From assembly GCA_029859185.1 (NCBI GenBank), contig JAOUDR010000202.1:1-5902 (forward strand): a stretch of 5,902 bases of DNA. The letters are read 5' to 3'. The DNA comes from Gemmatimonadota bacterium (GTDB lineage Bacteria > Gemmatimonadota > Gemmatimonadetes > Gemmatimonadales > GWC2-71-9). Both the position numbers and the translations under genes were made by a program. The notes beneath the pieces were generated by a model. It saw nothing but the letters and a program-made list of their open reading frames with translations. It had not been told where the DNA came from and searched no databases. Below, one piece after another: positions 1 through 5,795 of the stretch. Position 1 is the first letter of the stretch. The number at the start of each line of letters is the position of its first letter.

Positions 1-583
1 GTCCACGCGCGGCTCGGTGGAGCTGATCCGGCGGGCGAAGGACGCTGGGGCACCCGTAACGGCCGAGGCGTGTCCCCATCACTTCGCCCTGACCCACGAG
101 GCGTGCGAGGGCTACAACACGAACGCCAAGATGAACCCGCCGCTCCGGGAGCCGGAGGATGTCGAGGCCATCCGCCTCGGGCTGCGTGACGGGACGATCG
201 ACGTGATCGCGACGGATCATGCCCCGCATCACTATGACGCGAAGGAGCGGGAGTTCGACGACGCCCCGATGGGGATCGTCGGGTTGGAGACGGCGTTGGG
301 CCTCGCGGTCACGATTCTGGTGGAGGGGGGACACCTGACCCTCCCCGAGCTCGTCCGCCGCATGAGCACGCTCCCCGCCCGCATCTTTCACCTGCCTGGT
401 GGGACGCTCGCGCCAGGGCAGATCGCGGACGTCATGGTCTTCGATCCGCAGGCCCGGTGGACGGTTGACGTGAACCGGTTTCGATCCATGAGTCGCAACA
501 CGCCGTTTGCGGGGCGGGAGCTTGCCGGTCGGGTGGTCCGGACGCTGGTCGGGGGCCGAACGGTCTTTCGCGCCGTCACGTAA
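1..583 (+). CDS. pyrC: Dihydroorotase, C-terminal part (5' end outside window)
   Basis: Zinc enzyme of de novo pyrimidine synthesis that interconverts N-carbamoyl-aspartate and dihydroorotate in the cytoplasm. The frame is open from base 2, and the first residues (STRGSVELIRRAK) fit the family just after a metal-ligand region, so the GTG at 17 is internal and not a start. About 193 residues are visible; class I dihydroorotases are usually around 420-430, so roughly the N-terminal half is missing, including the first HxH metal site. Visible signatures in order: ACPHHFALT with a likely metal-ligand His, NTNAKMNPPLRE with the substrate-contacting Asn and Arg region, TDHAPHH at bases 212-232 carrying the catalytic Asp, and PMGIVGLET. 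The end (PGQIADVMVFDP, then a SRNTPFAGREL stretch) is the usual beta-sandwich tail of cyclic amidohydrolases. TAA stop at 581-583. Intact as far as seen. In many bacteria pyrB lies just upstream, which cannot be checked here. Confidence 0.96.
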   Translation, partial: STRGSVELIRRAKDAGAPVTAEACPHHFALTHEACEGYNTNAKMNPPLREPEDVEAIRLGLRDGTIDVIATDHAPHHYDAKEREFDDAPMGIVGLETALGLAVTILVEGGHLTLPELVRRMSTLPARIFHLPGGTLAPGQIADVMVFDPQARWTVDVNRFRSMSRNTPFAGRELAGRVVRTLVGGRTVFRAVT

Positions 584-590
584 CGCGGCC

Positions 591-610
591 TCGGGCCGGT
601 TCGGGCCGGG
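591..610. repeat. Short tandem repeat, 2 x 10 bp
   Basis: Two adjacent copies of TCGGGCCGG(T/G) differing only at the tenth base, directly after the pyrC stop codon. The second copy supplies part of the left arm of the following hairpin. It may be chance in GC-rich DNA or a duplication within a terminator region. No function can be assigned. Confidence 0.5.
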
Positions 611-647
611 GCAACGGTTTCGCGGAGCCCCGGCTCTTCGTATGTTT
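605..647 (+). terminator. Probable intrinsic terminator after pyrC
   Basis: A perfect 8-bp GC-rich stem, GCCGGGGC (605-612) with GCCCCGGC (627-634), encloses a 14-base loop and is followed by the moderately T-rich TCTTCGTATGTTT. It lies 21 bases after the pyrC stop. The U-tract is interrupted, so termination may be partial or the hairpin may only protect the 3' end. Seen: the hairpin. Inferred: its role. Confidence 0.5.
641..646 (+). promoter_or_regulatory. Possible -10 element for the zinc-ribbon gene
   Basis: TATGTT matches four of six bases of the sigma70 -10 consensus and lies 27 bases before the GTG start at 674. Seventeen bases upstream of it there is only TTTCGC (618-623), a poor -35 that sits in the loop of the pyrC hairpin. 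The downstream gene may instead be read through from pyrC. Weak support. Confidence 0.25.
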
Positions 648-673
648 AGGATTCACGGGCGGTTGGAGGCGTT

Positions 674-1630
674 GTGGCCAGGAAGAAGGACGAGGCTTCA
701 GGCGGGCTGATCCAGAAGCTGCTCGATGAGCGCAAGCAAATCGAGCAGTGGTTGGTGCGGCTCGAGAAGGCCGCGGATCGGACGCCGGAAACGGTCCGGA
801 AGCGGGTGCGAGGGGACTACGAAACCCGCCTCGCAGCCGTGGTCAAGGAACTGCAGGGCTACGAGGCCGACCTGCGAAGCTCGCTCCGGGAGGTGCAATC
901 GCGCCAGGCGGATGCCCGGACGGAAGAGAAGCAGGCCACCGAAGAGCTGGCTGAGGCCGAGTTACGGTACGCGGTTGGTGAGTTCGGTGACAGCGAGTGG
1001 AGTGAGAAGAAGACCGGGATTCTGGATCAGCTGATCCGGATTCGCGAGGACCTTGGGCAGGCCGAGGAGGAAATCTCGGAGCTCGAGGAGGTGCTCGGCA
1101 GCATTGCCGCGCCGGCAATCATCGAGGAGGACGAGGAGGAGGAAGAGGAAGCGGCAGCGGAGGACGATGGCGAGCCCGAGATTGCCGAACTCGAGGAGCT
1201 CGACGTCGACGAACCGGCGCCGCCGAAAGGCCCACCCGGACGGATCACGCTCGGATCCGATCTCGGCTTGCGTAACTTCCCGACGTCCGACAAGAAGTCC
1301 GCAGCGTCCCCCAGGCCGACCGCGCCGCCCAACGACGCAGCGAAGCCGCAGACCGAGGTCTTCGGCGATGAGCTGGCGTTCCTCAAGGCCCTGAGTGATG
1401 ACGGCGGGACCAAGGCCTCCTCGTCCGGCGCCACGGCGCGCGCGGCACCGGAACCCAAGCCGGCACCGGCCCCCAAGAAGGTCGAACTTGAGCCCGAGCC
1501 TCCGTCCCTCTCCCGCTCGCGACCGAGTGTGATCAATCAGCGCACGCTCAAGTGCGGCGAGTGCGGAGCGATGAACCTCCCGACGGAGTGGTATTGCGAT
1601 CGTTGCGGGGCTGAGCTCGCTTCGCTCTAG
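674..1630 (+). CDS. Coiled-coil protein with acidic linker and C-terminal zinc ribbon
   Basis: I do not recognise a named family. The 318-residue product has no signal peptide or membrane segment, so it is probably cytoplasmic. Residues about 12-142 are charged and heptad-like, rich in Glu, Lys, Arg and Leu, and look like a long alpha-helical coiled coil. Residues 151-182 are strongly acidic, including nine consecutive D/E residues at 151-159. Residues 183-290 are low in complexity, rich in Pro, Ala, Ser and Lys, and probably disordered. The last 27 residues form a zinc ribbon: C294-x2-C297 and C308-x2-C311 with a ten-residue spacer. The GTG start at 674 is chosen because GGAGG (665-669) lies 4 bases upstream. 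The layout suggests an adaptor that binds RNA or protein through the ribbon and oligomerises through the coil; this is inference. Other coiled-coil/zinc-ribbon families such as the CdsZ type differ in Cys spacing. It converges on rpsT. Confidence 0.88.
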   Translation: MARKKDEASGGLIQKLLDERKQIEQWLVRLEKAADRTPETVRKRVRGDYETRLAAVVKELQGYEADLRSSLREVQSRQADARTEEKQATEELAEAELRYAVGEFGDSEWSEKKTGILDQLIRIREDLGQAEEEISELEEVLGSIAAPAIIEEDEEEEEEAAAEDDGEPEIAELEELDVDEPAPPKGPPGRITLGSDLGLRNFPTSDKKSAASPRPTAPPNDAAKPQTEVFGDELAFLKALSDDGGTKASSSGATARAAPEPKPAPAPKKVELEPEPPSLSRSRPSVINQRTLKCGECGAMNLPTEWYCDRCGAELASL

Positions 1631-1644
1631 GTCGGTGTGAGCGA

Positions 1645-1691
1645 GCAACGAAAAACGGGGCGCTCCCTCAAGGGAACGCCCCGTTCGTTGC
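1645..1691 (-). terminator. Terminator hairpin between convergent genes, best suited to rpsT
   Basis: AACGGGGCG (1654-1662) pairs with CGCCCCGTT (1677-1685). After one C/A mismatch, TCCC (1664-1667) pairs with GGGA (1672-1675), leaving a TCAA loop. An outer GCAACG/CGTTGC pair (1645-1650 and 1686-1691) adds six base pairs with a three-base bulge. Read on the minus strand, the stem is followed at once by TTTTT (complement of 1651-1655), the classical arrangement for ending rpsT transcription. On the plus strand the tail is only TTCGTTGCGTTT, so termination of the zinc-ribbon transcript may be weaker. Probably works in both directions. Confidence 0.85.
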
Positions 1692-1703
1692 GTTTGGCGT
1701 GCG

Positions 1704-1964
1704 CTAGCTGGCCTTGGCCTTGGCTCTGGCCTTGGCGAGACGGCTCTTCTGCCGGGCCGCGGCGTTCGGATGGATGAGCCGCTTGCGGGCCGCCCGGTCG
1801 ATCTGGGACTCGGCCGCTCGAGCGGCGGCCGTGGTGTCCTCGGCAGCCGGGGCGGTACGGGCCTTCTTGATGGCGGTACGCAGCGACGCCCGCTGCTGGC
1901 GGTTCCGCTCGCGCGCCTTCGCGCTCTGACGCATCCGCTTCTTAGCGGAACGGATTCTCGGCAC
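1704..1964 (-). CDS. rpsT: 30S ribosomal protein S20
   Basis: Binds 16S rRNA early in small-subunit assembly. The 86-residue product has the usual length and is very basic. It starts PRIRSAKKRMRQSAKARERN, the family's N-terminal helix signature, and carries the second conserved block IDRAARKRLIHPNAAARQKS at 55-74, followed by a basic Ala/Lys/Arg tail. The start is GTG (complement of 1962-1964), preceded on the minus strand by GAGGTA (complement of 1971-1976) six bases upstream. This is the only minus-strand gene in the window and is monocistronic, with its own promoter and terminator. E. coli rpsT also uses a non-AUG start (UUG) that matters for its autogenous control; whether the GTG has that role here is unknown. 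Confidence 0.97.
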   Translation of the reverse strand: MPRIRSAKKRMRQSAKARERNRQQRASLRTAIKKARTAPAAEDTTAAARAAESQIDRAARKRLIHPNAAARQKSRLAKARAKAKAS

Positions 1965-2002
1965 GGCAACTACCTCACGAAAGACCGATGAAAGGAGGTG
2001 GG

Positions 2003-2031
2003 AACCTAGGCCGCAAGTGTCGTTGCGTCAA
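2003..2031 (-). promoter_or_regulatory. Sigma70-like promoter for rpsT
   Basis: On the minus strand TTGACG (complement of 2026-2031) is followed by exactly 17 bases and TAGGTT (complement of 2003-2008). That is five of six matches at -35 and three of six at -10, at the optimal spacing. Transcription would start near 1996, giving a leader of about 30 bases that contains the rpsT ribosome-binding site. Confidence 0.65.
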
Positions 2032-2043
2032 GGGCGTAGCGCT

Positions 2044-2072
2044 TTGACACCGGTTCCGAGGCGGGTTACGTT
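2044..2072 (+). promoter_or_regulatory. Sigma70-like promoter for the scpA operon
   Basis: A perfect TTGACA (2044-2049) is separated by 17 bases from TACGTT (2067-2072), which keeps T1, A2 and the final T of the -10 consensus. The predicted start is near 2079, about 38 bases before the scpA ATG at 2117. It lies back to back with the rpsT promoter, with 12 bases between the two -35 boxes, so the promoters could share a regulator or influence each other. Confidence 0.65.
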
Positions 2073-2116
2073 TCGCTGTCTTGGCCCCCCTCGGACGTGA
2101 CTAGGTTTCCCATCGG

Positions 2117-2893
2117 ATGCAGCGATCCCCACACCACCCGGATTCCGGGGATGCGTCCGTGACCTACCCGTCGCCCGCCGCCGACGAGCGCGTGTTCGTC
2201 GTCGAGCTTGCCGAGTTCTCCGGCCCGCTGGATCTCCTGCTGACCCTCATTCGGGAGCAGGAGATCGACATCACCGACATTCCCATCGCGCAGATCGCCG
2301 ATCAGTTCATCGCCGCCATCCACCAGCTCGGTCTCAATCAGGCCGCCGACTACCTCGACATGGCGGCGCGGCTGCTTCGCATCAAGGTCCAGATGCTGCT
2401 CCCCCGACGCGTCGACGACGAGGAGTGGGAGGATCCGCGCGCGGAGCTGGTGCGCCGCTTGCTCGAGTACGAGCAGATCCGGGAGGTGGTTGGCTGGCTC
2501 GTCGAACGCGCTACGCTGCGGGCCGACCGGTGGGCGCGCGGGTGGATTCCCGAGGGACCCGAGCGTCCGGCCGCGCCAATCCTCCTCGACCTGCCGGCGC
2601 TCCTGCACGCCGTGGACGATGTGCTGCGGGGCATGCCGCAGCAGGTGCTGCACCGGGTGGTCGGACGACCGCTCGACGTCGAGGGGGCAACGCGCCGCAT
2701 CGAGGCCCTGCTGGCCGATCGTGCGGTGTTCGACCTGCGCGAGGCGTTTGGCGCGGCGCCCACGGTGGCGGACGTGATCTCGGCCCTGATCGCCATTCTC
2801 GAGCTTGCCCGGGTCGGTCGGGTACACCTGATCCAGCCCACTCCCTTCAGCCCGGTGAACGTGAATCGTGGATCGGTTGAGCAGGCTGCTTGA
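2117..2893 (+). CDS. scpA: Segregation and condensation protein A (kleisin)
   Basis: Kleisin subunit that bridges the SMC dimer heads and binds ScpB in the bacterial condensin, needed for chromosome compaction and segregation. The product is 258 residues, near the family norm. The N-terminal SMC-neck-binding part has the signature FSGPLDLLLTLIREQEIDIT at 34-53, followed by IAQIADQF and YLDMAARLLRIKVQMLLPRR at 79-98. A charged linker follows, and the C-terminal winged helix ends with ALIAILELARVGRVHLIQ at 223-240. The start is uncertain: ATG 2117 gives 33 residues before the FSGPLD block, longer than usual. GTG 2159 (GGGG at 2147-2150, spacing 8) and GTG 2192 are plausible alternatives. The gene is first in a run with scpB and rluB, and its last 26 bases overlap scpB. 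Confidence 0.95.
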   Translation: MQRSPHHPDSGDASVTYPSPAADERVFVVELAEFSGPLDLLLTLIREQEIDITDIPIAQIADQFIAAIHQLGLNQAADYLDMAARLLRIKVQMLLPRRVDDEEWEDPRAELVRRLLEYEQIREVVGWLVERATLRADRWARGWIPEGPERPAAPILLDLPALLHAVDDVLRGMPQQVLHRVVGRPLDVEGATRRIEALLADRAVFDLREAFGAAPTVADVISALIAILELARVGRVHLIQPTPFSPVNVNRGSVEQAA

Positions 2894-3422
2894 GGCGGCG
2901 CTGTTTGCGGCGTCGCGACCCGTGACGCTGGACGAGCTGCGACGGCTCGATCCGGAGGCCGGCGCCCAGGACTTGCAGGCGGGGCTGACGGCGCTCCGCC
3001 TCCGGTACGACGAAGGTGGCCATGGGATCGAGCTCGCCGAGCTCGCGGATGGATGGCAGATCCTGACGCGACCGGAGTTGGCGGAGGCCCTGGCGCAGGC
3101 CCACCTCGTGGATCGTCCGCGCAAGCTGTCGACCGCGGCGATGGAGACACTGGCCCTCATCGCGTATCGCCAGCCGGTGGGTCGCGCGGAGATCGAGGAA
3201 GTGCGTGGCGTGGCGGCCGACGGGGTCCTACGGCTGCTGCAGGAGCGCGGGCTGGTCGGCGTCGTCGGGCGGGGCGAAGGGCTCGGCCGCCCGCTGCAGT
3301 ATGGGACGACCCCGCTGTTCCTCGAGCTGCTGGGATTGAAGGCCCTCGACGGTCTACCGCGGGTGGACGAGCTGGCGGTGGAGTTGACGCCCCCGGCAGC
3401 AGAGACGCCGGAGGGGGCGTGA
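2868..3422 (+). CDS. scpB: Segregation and condensation protein B
   Basis: Dimeric winged-helix protein that binds the ScpA linker in the SMC-ScpAB condensin complex. The product is 184 residues, typical length. Two winged-helix units can be inferred. Conserved blocks are LLEAALFAASRPVTLDEL at 7-24, the signature LSTAAMETLALIAYRQPVGR at 87-106 with EIEEVRGV after it, and GRPLQYGTTPLFLELLGL at 140-157 with a following DGLP. A GTG start at 2868 places the N-terminus as in homologues; the next option, TTG 2877, would shave off three residues. No strong Shine-Dalgarno sequence precedes it, and the start lies 26 bases inside scpA, so translation is probably coupled to scpA. The Ala/Pro/Glu tail after 173 is likely disordered. 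It abuts the pseudouridine synthase gene. Confidence 0.95.
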   Translation: MDRLSRLLEAALFAASRPVTLDELRRLDPEAGAQDLQAGLTALRLRYDEGGHGIELAELADGWQILTRPELAEALAQAHLVDRPRKLSTAAMETLALIAYRQPVGRAEIEEVRGVAADGVLRLLQERGLVGVVGRGEGLGRPLQYGTTPLFLELLGLKALDGLPRVDELAVELTPPAAETPEGA

Positions 3423-3427
3423 CGACG

Positions 3428-4132
3428 ATGCGGCTCCAGCGGGCCCTGGCCCGGGCGGGGGTCCGCTCGCGGCGTGCGGCCGAAACGCTGATCGAGGAGG
3501 GGCGCGTCCGAGTGAACGGACGGGTCGCCACGCTCGGATCGTCCGCGGATCCCGAGACCGATCGCATCACGGTGGATGGGAAGCCCCTGCGTCCGGCGGC
3601 CTCGGCGTGGATTGCCCTGAACAAGCCCGTCGGATGCGTGGTGAGTCGCCACGATGCCGAGGGGCGCGCGACCGTGTTCCAGTTGGTCCCGTCGGTACCG
3701 GGGCTCACCTATGTCGGGCGCCTCGACGTCATGACGGGCGGGCTGCTGCTGCTCACCACGGACGGCACGTTGGTGCACCGGCTGACCCATCCGCGGTACG
3801 AGGTGGAGAAGACGTATCGGGTGCGCGTGCACGGGCGCTCGGCCGCGGAGATCCGCACGTCGCTCGCACGACCGGTTCTGGTGGACGGACGCGCGGTCGC
3901 GATGCAGCGGCCAACGGTCCGCCCCGTGGACGGTGGTAGCACCGACGTCCAACTGGTGCTCACGGAGGGGCGGAACCGCATCGTGCGGCGACTGTGCGAA
4001 GTCCTTGGATTGAAGGTGGAGCGCCTGACGCGCATCTCCCACGGGCCGGTGCAGCTGGGTCGGTTGGCGCCGGGGGCGTGGCGGTATCTGACACCTCGGG
4101 AGATTGCCGCGTTGCAGGCACTGCGCGACTGA
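3428..4132 (+). CDS. rluB: RluB/RsuA-family rRNA pseudouridine synthase
   Basis: Converts a specific uridine in rRNA to pseudouridine; relatives modify the peptidyl-transferase region of 23S rRNA (RluB, RluE/F) or 16S rRNA (RsuA). The 234-residue product has an N-terminal S4 RNA-binding domain at about 2-48 (RLQRALARAGVRSRRAAE, then RVRVNG), then the catalytic domain with ALNKPVGCVVS at 63-73 and the hallmark GRLDVMTGGLLLLTTDG, in which D100 is the catalytic Asp. EGRNRIVRRLCEVLGLKVERL at 180-200 is the usual C-terminal block. ATG 3428 fits the family's M-x-LQ start; GAGGGGG (3411-3417) lies ten bases upstream. GTG 3419, overlapping the scpB stop as GTGA, would add three residues and is an alternative. 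The exact target base cannot be read from sequence; linkage to scpAB favours RluB. Confidence 0.92.
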   Translation: MRLQRALARAGVRSRRAAETLIEEGRVRVNGRVATLGSSADPETDRITVDGKPLRPAASAWIALNKPVGCVVSRHDAEGRATVFQLVPSVPGLTYVGRLDVMTGGLLLLTTDGTLVHRLTHPRYEVEKTYRVRVHGRSAAEIRTSLARPVLVDGRAVAMQRPTVRPVDGGSTDVQLVLTEGRNRIVRRLCEVLGLKVERLTRISHGPVQLGRLAPGAWRYLTPREIAALQALRD

Positions 4133-4133
4133 G

Positions 4134-4149
4134 GGGAGGGGAAGGGGAG
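4134..4149 (+). promoter_or_regulatory. Purine-rich ribosome-binding region
   Basis: An uninterrupted purine run between the rluB stop and the ATG at 4152 contains GGAGG (4135-4139, 12 bases from the start) and AAGGGGAG (4142-4149, next to the start). These two overlapping Shine-Dalgarno-like motifs support ATG 4152 as the start in preference to in-frame codons inside rluB. Confidence 0.6.
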
Positions 4150-4151
4150 CT

Positions 4152-5795
4152 ATGGACATTCGGGACCGGACGATCTTGATGCTGGGCGGGGGCGGGCTGG
4201 TCGGACACGCGATCGCTCGCCGGTTGTTGACGTTCGCGCCACGACGCATCGTGCTCGTGGCGCTGTACGAGGAGGAAGTGCTGAAGACGGCGAAGAGTCT
4301 CGAGCCGTACCGGGGCGAGACGGCCGTCGAGTGCGAGTGGGGGAACATCTTCTATCCGGCGCCGGTTGCGAAGCTCGATCGACGCGCGATCCTCGCGGAT
4401 CCGGCGGCACGGCGCATGCTGCTCGAGGATCTCGTCGGTGCGCTGACGCCTGCGGTCCTCGAGCGCAGCTTCATGAACCAGTTGTTCCAGCGCTGGCGCC
4501 CGGAGATCGTGGTCGACTGCATCAATACGGCGACGGCGTTTGCCTATCAGGACATCTTCCACAGCGCTCGCGACCTGCTCGCGGCGGCCGCGGACGGGAC
4601 GCTGACGCGCGATCTCGTCGAGCAGCACGTCCTGACGCTCACCATGCCACAGTTGATCCGCCACGTGCAGATCCTGGCGGAGGCCGTCCGGGCGGTGCAG
4701 CTGCAGGCCTTCATCAAGGTGGGGACGAGCGGGACCGGCGGGATGGGGCTCAACATCCCCTATACCCACTCCGAGGAGAAGCCCTCGCGCACGCTGCTCA
4801 CCAAGTCGGCGGTGGCTGGTGCGCACTCGCTCCTGCTGTTTCTCCTGGGGCGGACGCCGTGGGCGCCGGCCACGATGGAGATCAAGCCGACGGCGGCCAT
4901 CGCGTGGCGGGAGATCGGGTTCGGACCCATCCGGCGGAAGGGAGCGCCGATTCCGCTGTATGATTGTCCGAACCCGCTGCCGCTGGGCGCGGCGTTCGTG
5001 CCGGGCGCGAGTGGCTGGACCGATCTGGGCGGGCCGTTGGAGTCGGTGTACGTCGATGTGGGGGAGAACGGGGTCTTTGCCCGGGACGAGTTCGAGACGA
5101 TCACGACGATGGGCTCCATGGAGTTCATCACGCCGGAAGAAGTCGCCGACTACGTGGTCCTGGAGCTGCAGGGGCGTCCGACCGGGCGCGATATCGTGAC
5201 CGCACTCGACTCGGCGACCGCGGGACCGACGTACCAGGCGGGGGTGCTGCGGTCGGTCGCCATCGAGCGGTTGCGGGCGCTCGAGGCGGAGCACGGTGTG
5301 CGTCCCGTCGCCTTCGAGATGCTGGGCCCGCCGCGGCTCACGAAGAACCTCTTCGAGGCCTACGTCTGTTCGCGGCTGTGCCAGTCGGTGCGGGAGCTGT
5401 CCGTCGCTGCGCCTGCGGCGCTCGCCGCGGCGGCGGCCGCGCTCTTCCGCGATGACCGGGACCTCCGATCGCTGGTGGTCTCGGTCGGGCTGCCGGTCGT
5501 GGTCGAGGGTGATCTCGTCTATCGGGGTGCGACGGTGATCATTCCGCCGGACGGTGACGACATCGAGGAGGCGATCCCGCGGGGGTGGGTGGACCTGCGG
5601 GCGGCCAATGTGGGTATGTGGGTGGCACGGGCGCAGCGCGTGGTCCAGCAGGACGAGGCCCGTCGTGCCCGCCCGGCCGGATCAGGGTCGGACGAGGATT
5701 GGTTCGGGATCCGGCCGCCGGATCGTATCGAGCCGGCGCGGTTTGCCACGTGGATCTTCAAGTACGAAGACGAGGGAGAACGGATCAAGCGATGA
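4152..5795 (+). CDS. SDR-like NAD(P)-binding Rossmann protein of unknown function
   Basis: I cannot name this 547-residue protein. The N-terminus TILMLGGGGLVGHAIARRLL at 7-26 is a first beta strand plus GxxGxxG dinucleotide-binding loop (G12-G18), as in extended short-chain dehydrogenase/epimerase proteins. EIVVDCINTATAFAYQ at 118-133 resembles the NxAA strand-4 region. FIKVGTSGTGGMGLNIPY at 187-204 resembles the strand carrying the catalytic Ser. LLTKSAVAGAHSLLLFLLG at 215-233 resembles the helix carrying the catalytic Lys (K218). The position four before K218, normally Tyr in YxxxK, is T214, so ordinary dehydrogenase chemistry is doubtful. Residues from about 390 to the end match nothing I know: an Ala-rich helix at 418-431, then a beta-rich stretch around 441-465 and a charged tail. 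No membrane segment is obvious. Follows rluB by 19 bases and overlaps moxR by ATGA. Possibly a structural or ligand-sensing SDR. Confidence 0.82.
   Translation: MDIRDRTILMLGGGGLVGHAIARRLLTFAPRRIVLVALYEEEVLKTAKSLEPYRGETAVECEWGNIFYPAPVAKLDRRAILADPAARRMLLEDLVGALTPAVLERSFMNQLFQRWRPEIVVDCINTATAFAYQDIFHSARDLLAAAADGTLTRDLVEQHVLTLTMPQLIRHVQILAEAVRAVQLQAFIKVGTSGTGGMGLNIPYTHSEEKPSRTLLTKSAVAGAHSLLLFLLGRTPWAPATMEIKPTAAIAWREIGFGPIRRKGAPIPLYDCPNPLPLGAAFVPGASGWTDLGGPLESVYVDVGENGVFARDEFETITTMGSMEFITPEEVADYVVLELQGRPTGRDIVTALDSATAGPTYQAGVLRSVAIERLRALEAEHGVRPVAFEMLGPPRLTKNLFEAYVCSRLCQSVRELSVAAPAALAAAAAALFRDDRDLRSLVVSVGLPVVVEGDLVYRGATVIIPPDGDDIEEAIPRGWVDLRAANVGMWVARAQRVVQQDEARRARPAGSGSDEDWFGIRPPDRIEPARFATWIFKYEDEGERIKR

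Noticed and set aside
17..19. GTG at 17 as the start of the dihydroorotase gene
   Set aside because: The frame is open to the window edge, and the residues before it fit the family, so the gene begins upstream.
962..1969. A 335-codon minus-strand open frame spanning rpsT and the zinc-ribbon gene
   Set aside because: It runs through rpsT in another frame, crosses the terminator hairpin and has biased, repetitive composition.
1991..2100. Perfect plus-strand Shine-Dalgarno sequence (AAAGGAGGTG, 1991-2000) with a 27-codon frame from GTG 2017
   Set aside because: The spacing of 16 bases is too long, the frame crosses both promoters, and the motif is better explained by the rpsT leader on the other strand or by chance.
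3053..3427. In-frame upstream extension of the pseudouridine synthase gene inside scpB
   Set aside because: The 125 extra residues are Gly/Arg/Ala-rich and lie entirely within scpB; the family start and ribosome-binding site are at 3428.
4104..4151. In-frame upstream extension of the SDR-like gene into rluB
   Set aside because: It adds 16 residues before the Rossmann strand and has no ribosome-binding site, whereas ATG 4152 follows a strong purine-rich one.
2066..4348. A 760-codon minus-strand open frame lying antisense to scpA, scpB and rluB
   Set aside because: Long antisense frames are expected opposite GC-rich coding DNA. Its translation is low-complexity, rich in Arg, Pro and Ser, and resembles no family, while the plus-strand genes are unmistakable.
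3960..5294. A 444-codon minus-strand open frame opposite rluB and the SDR-like gene
   Set aside because: Same shadow effect: Arg/His/Pro-rich translation without recognisable motifs, opposite a plus-strand protein with a clear Rossmann motif.
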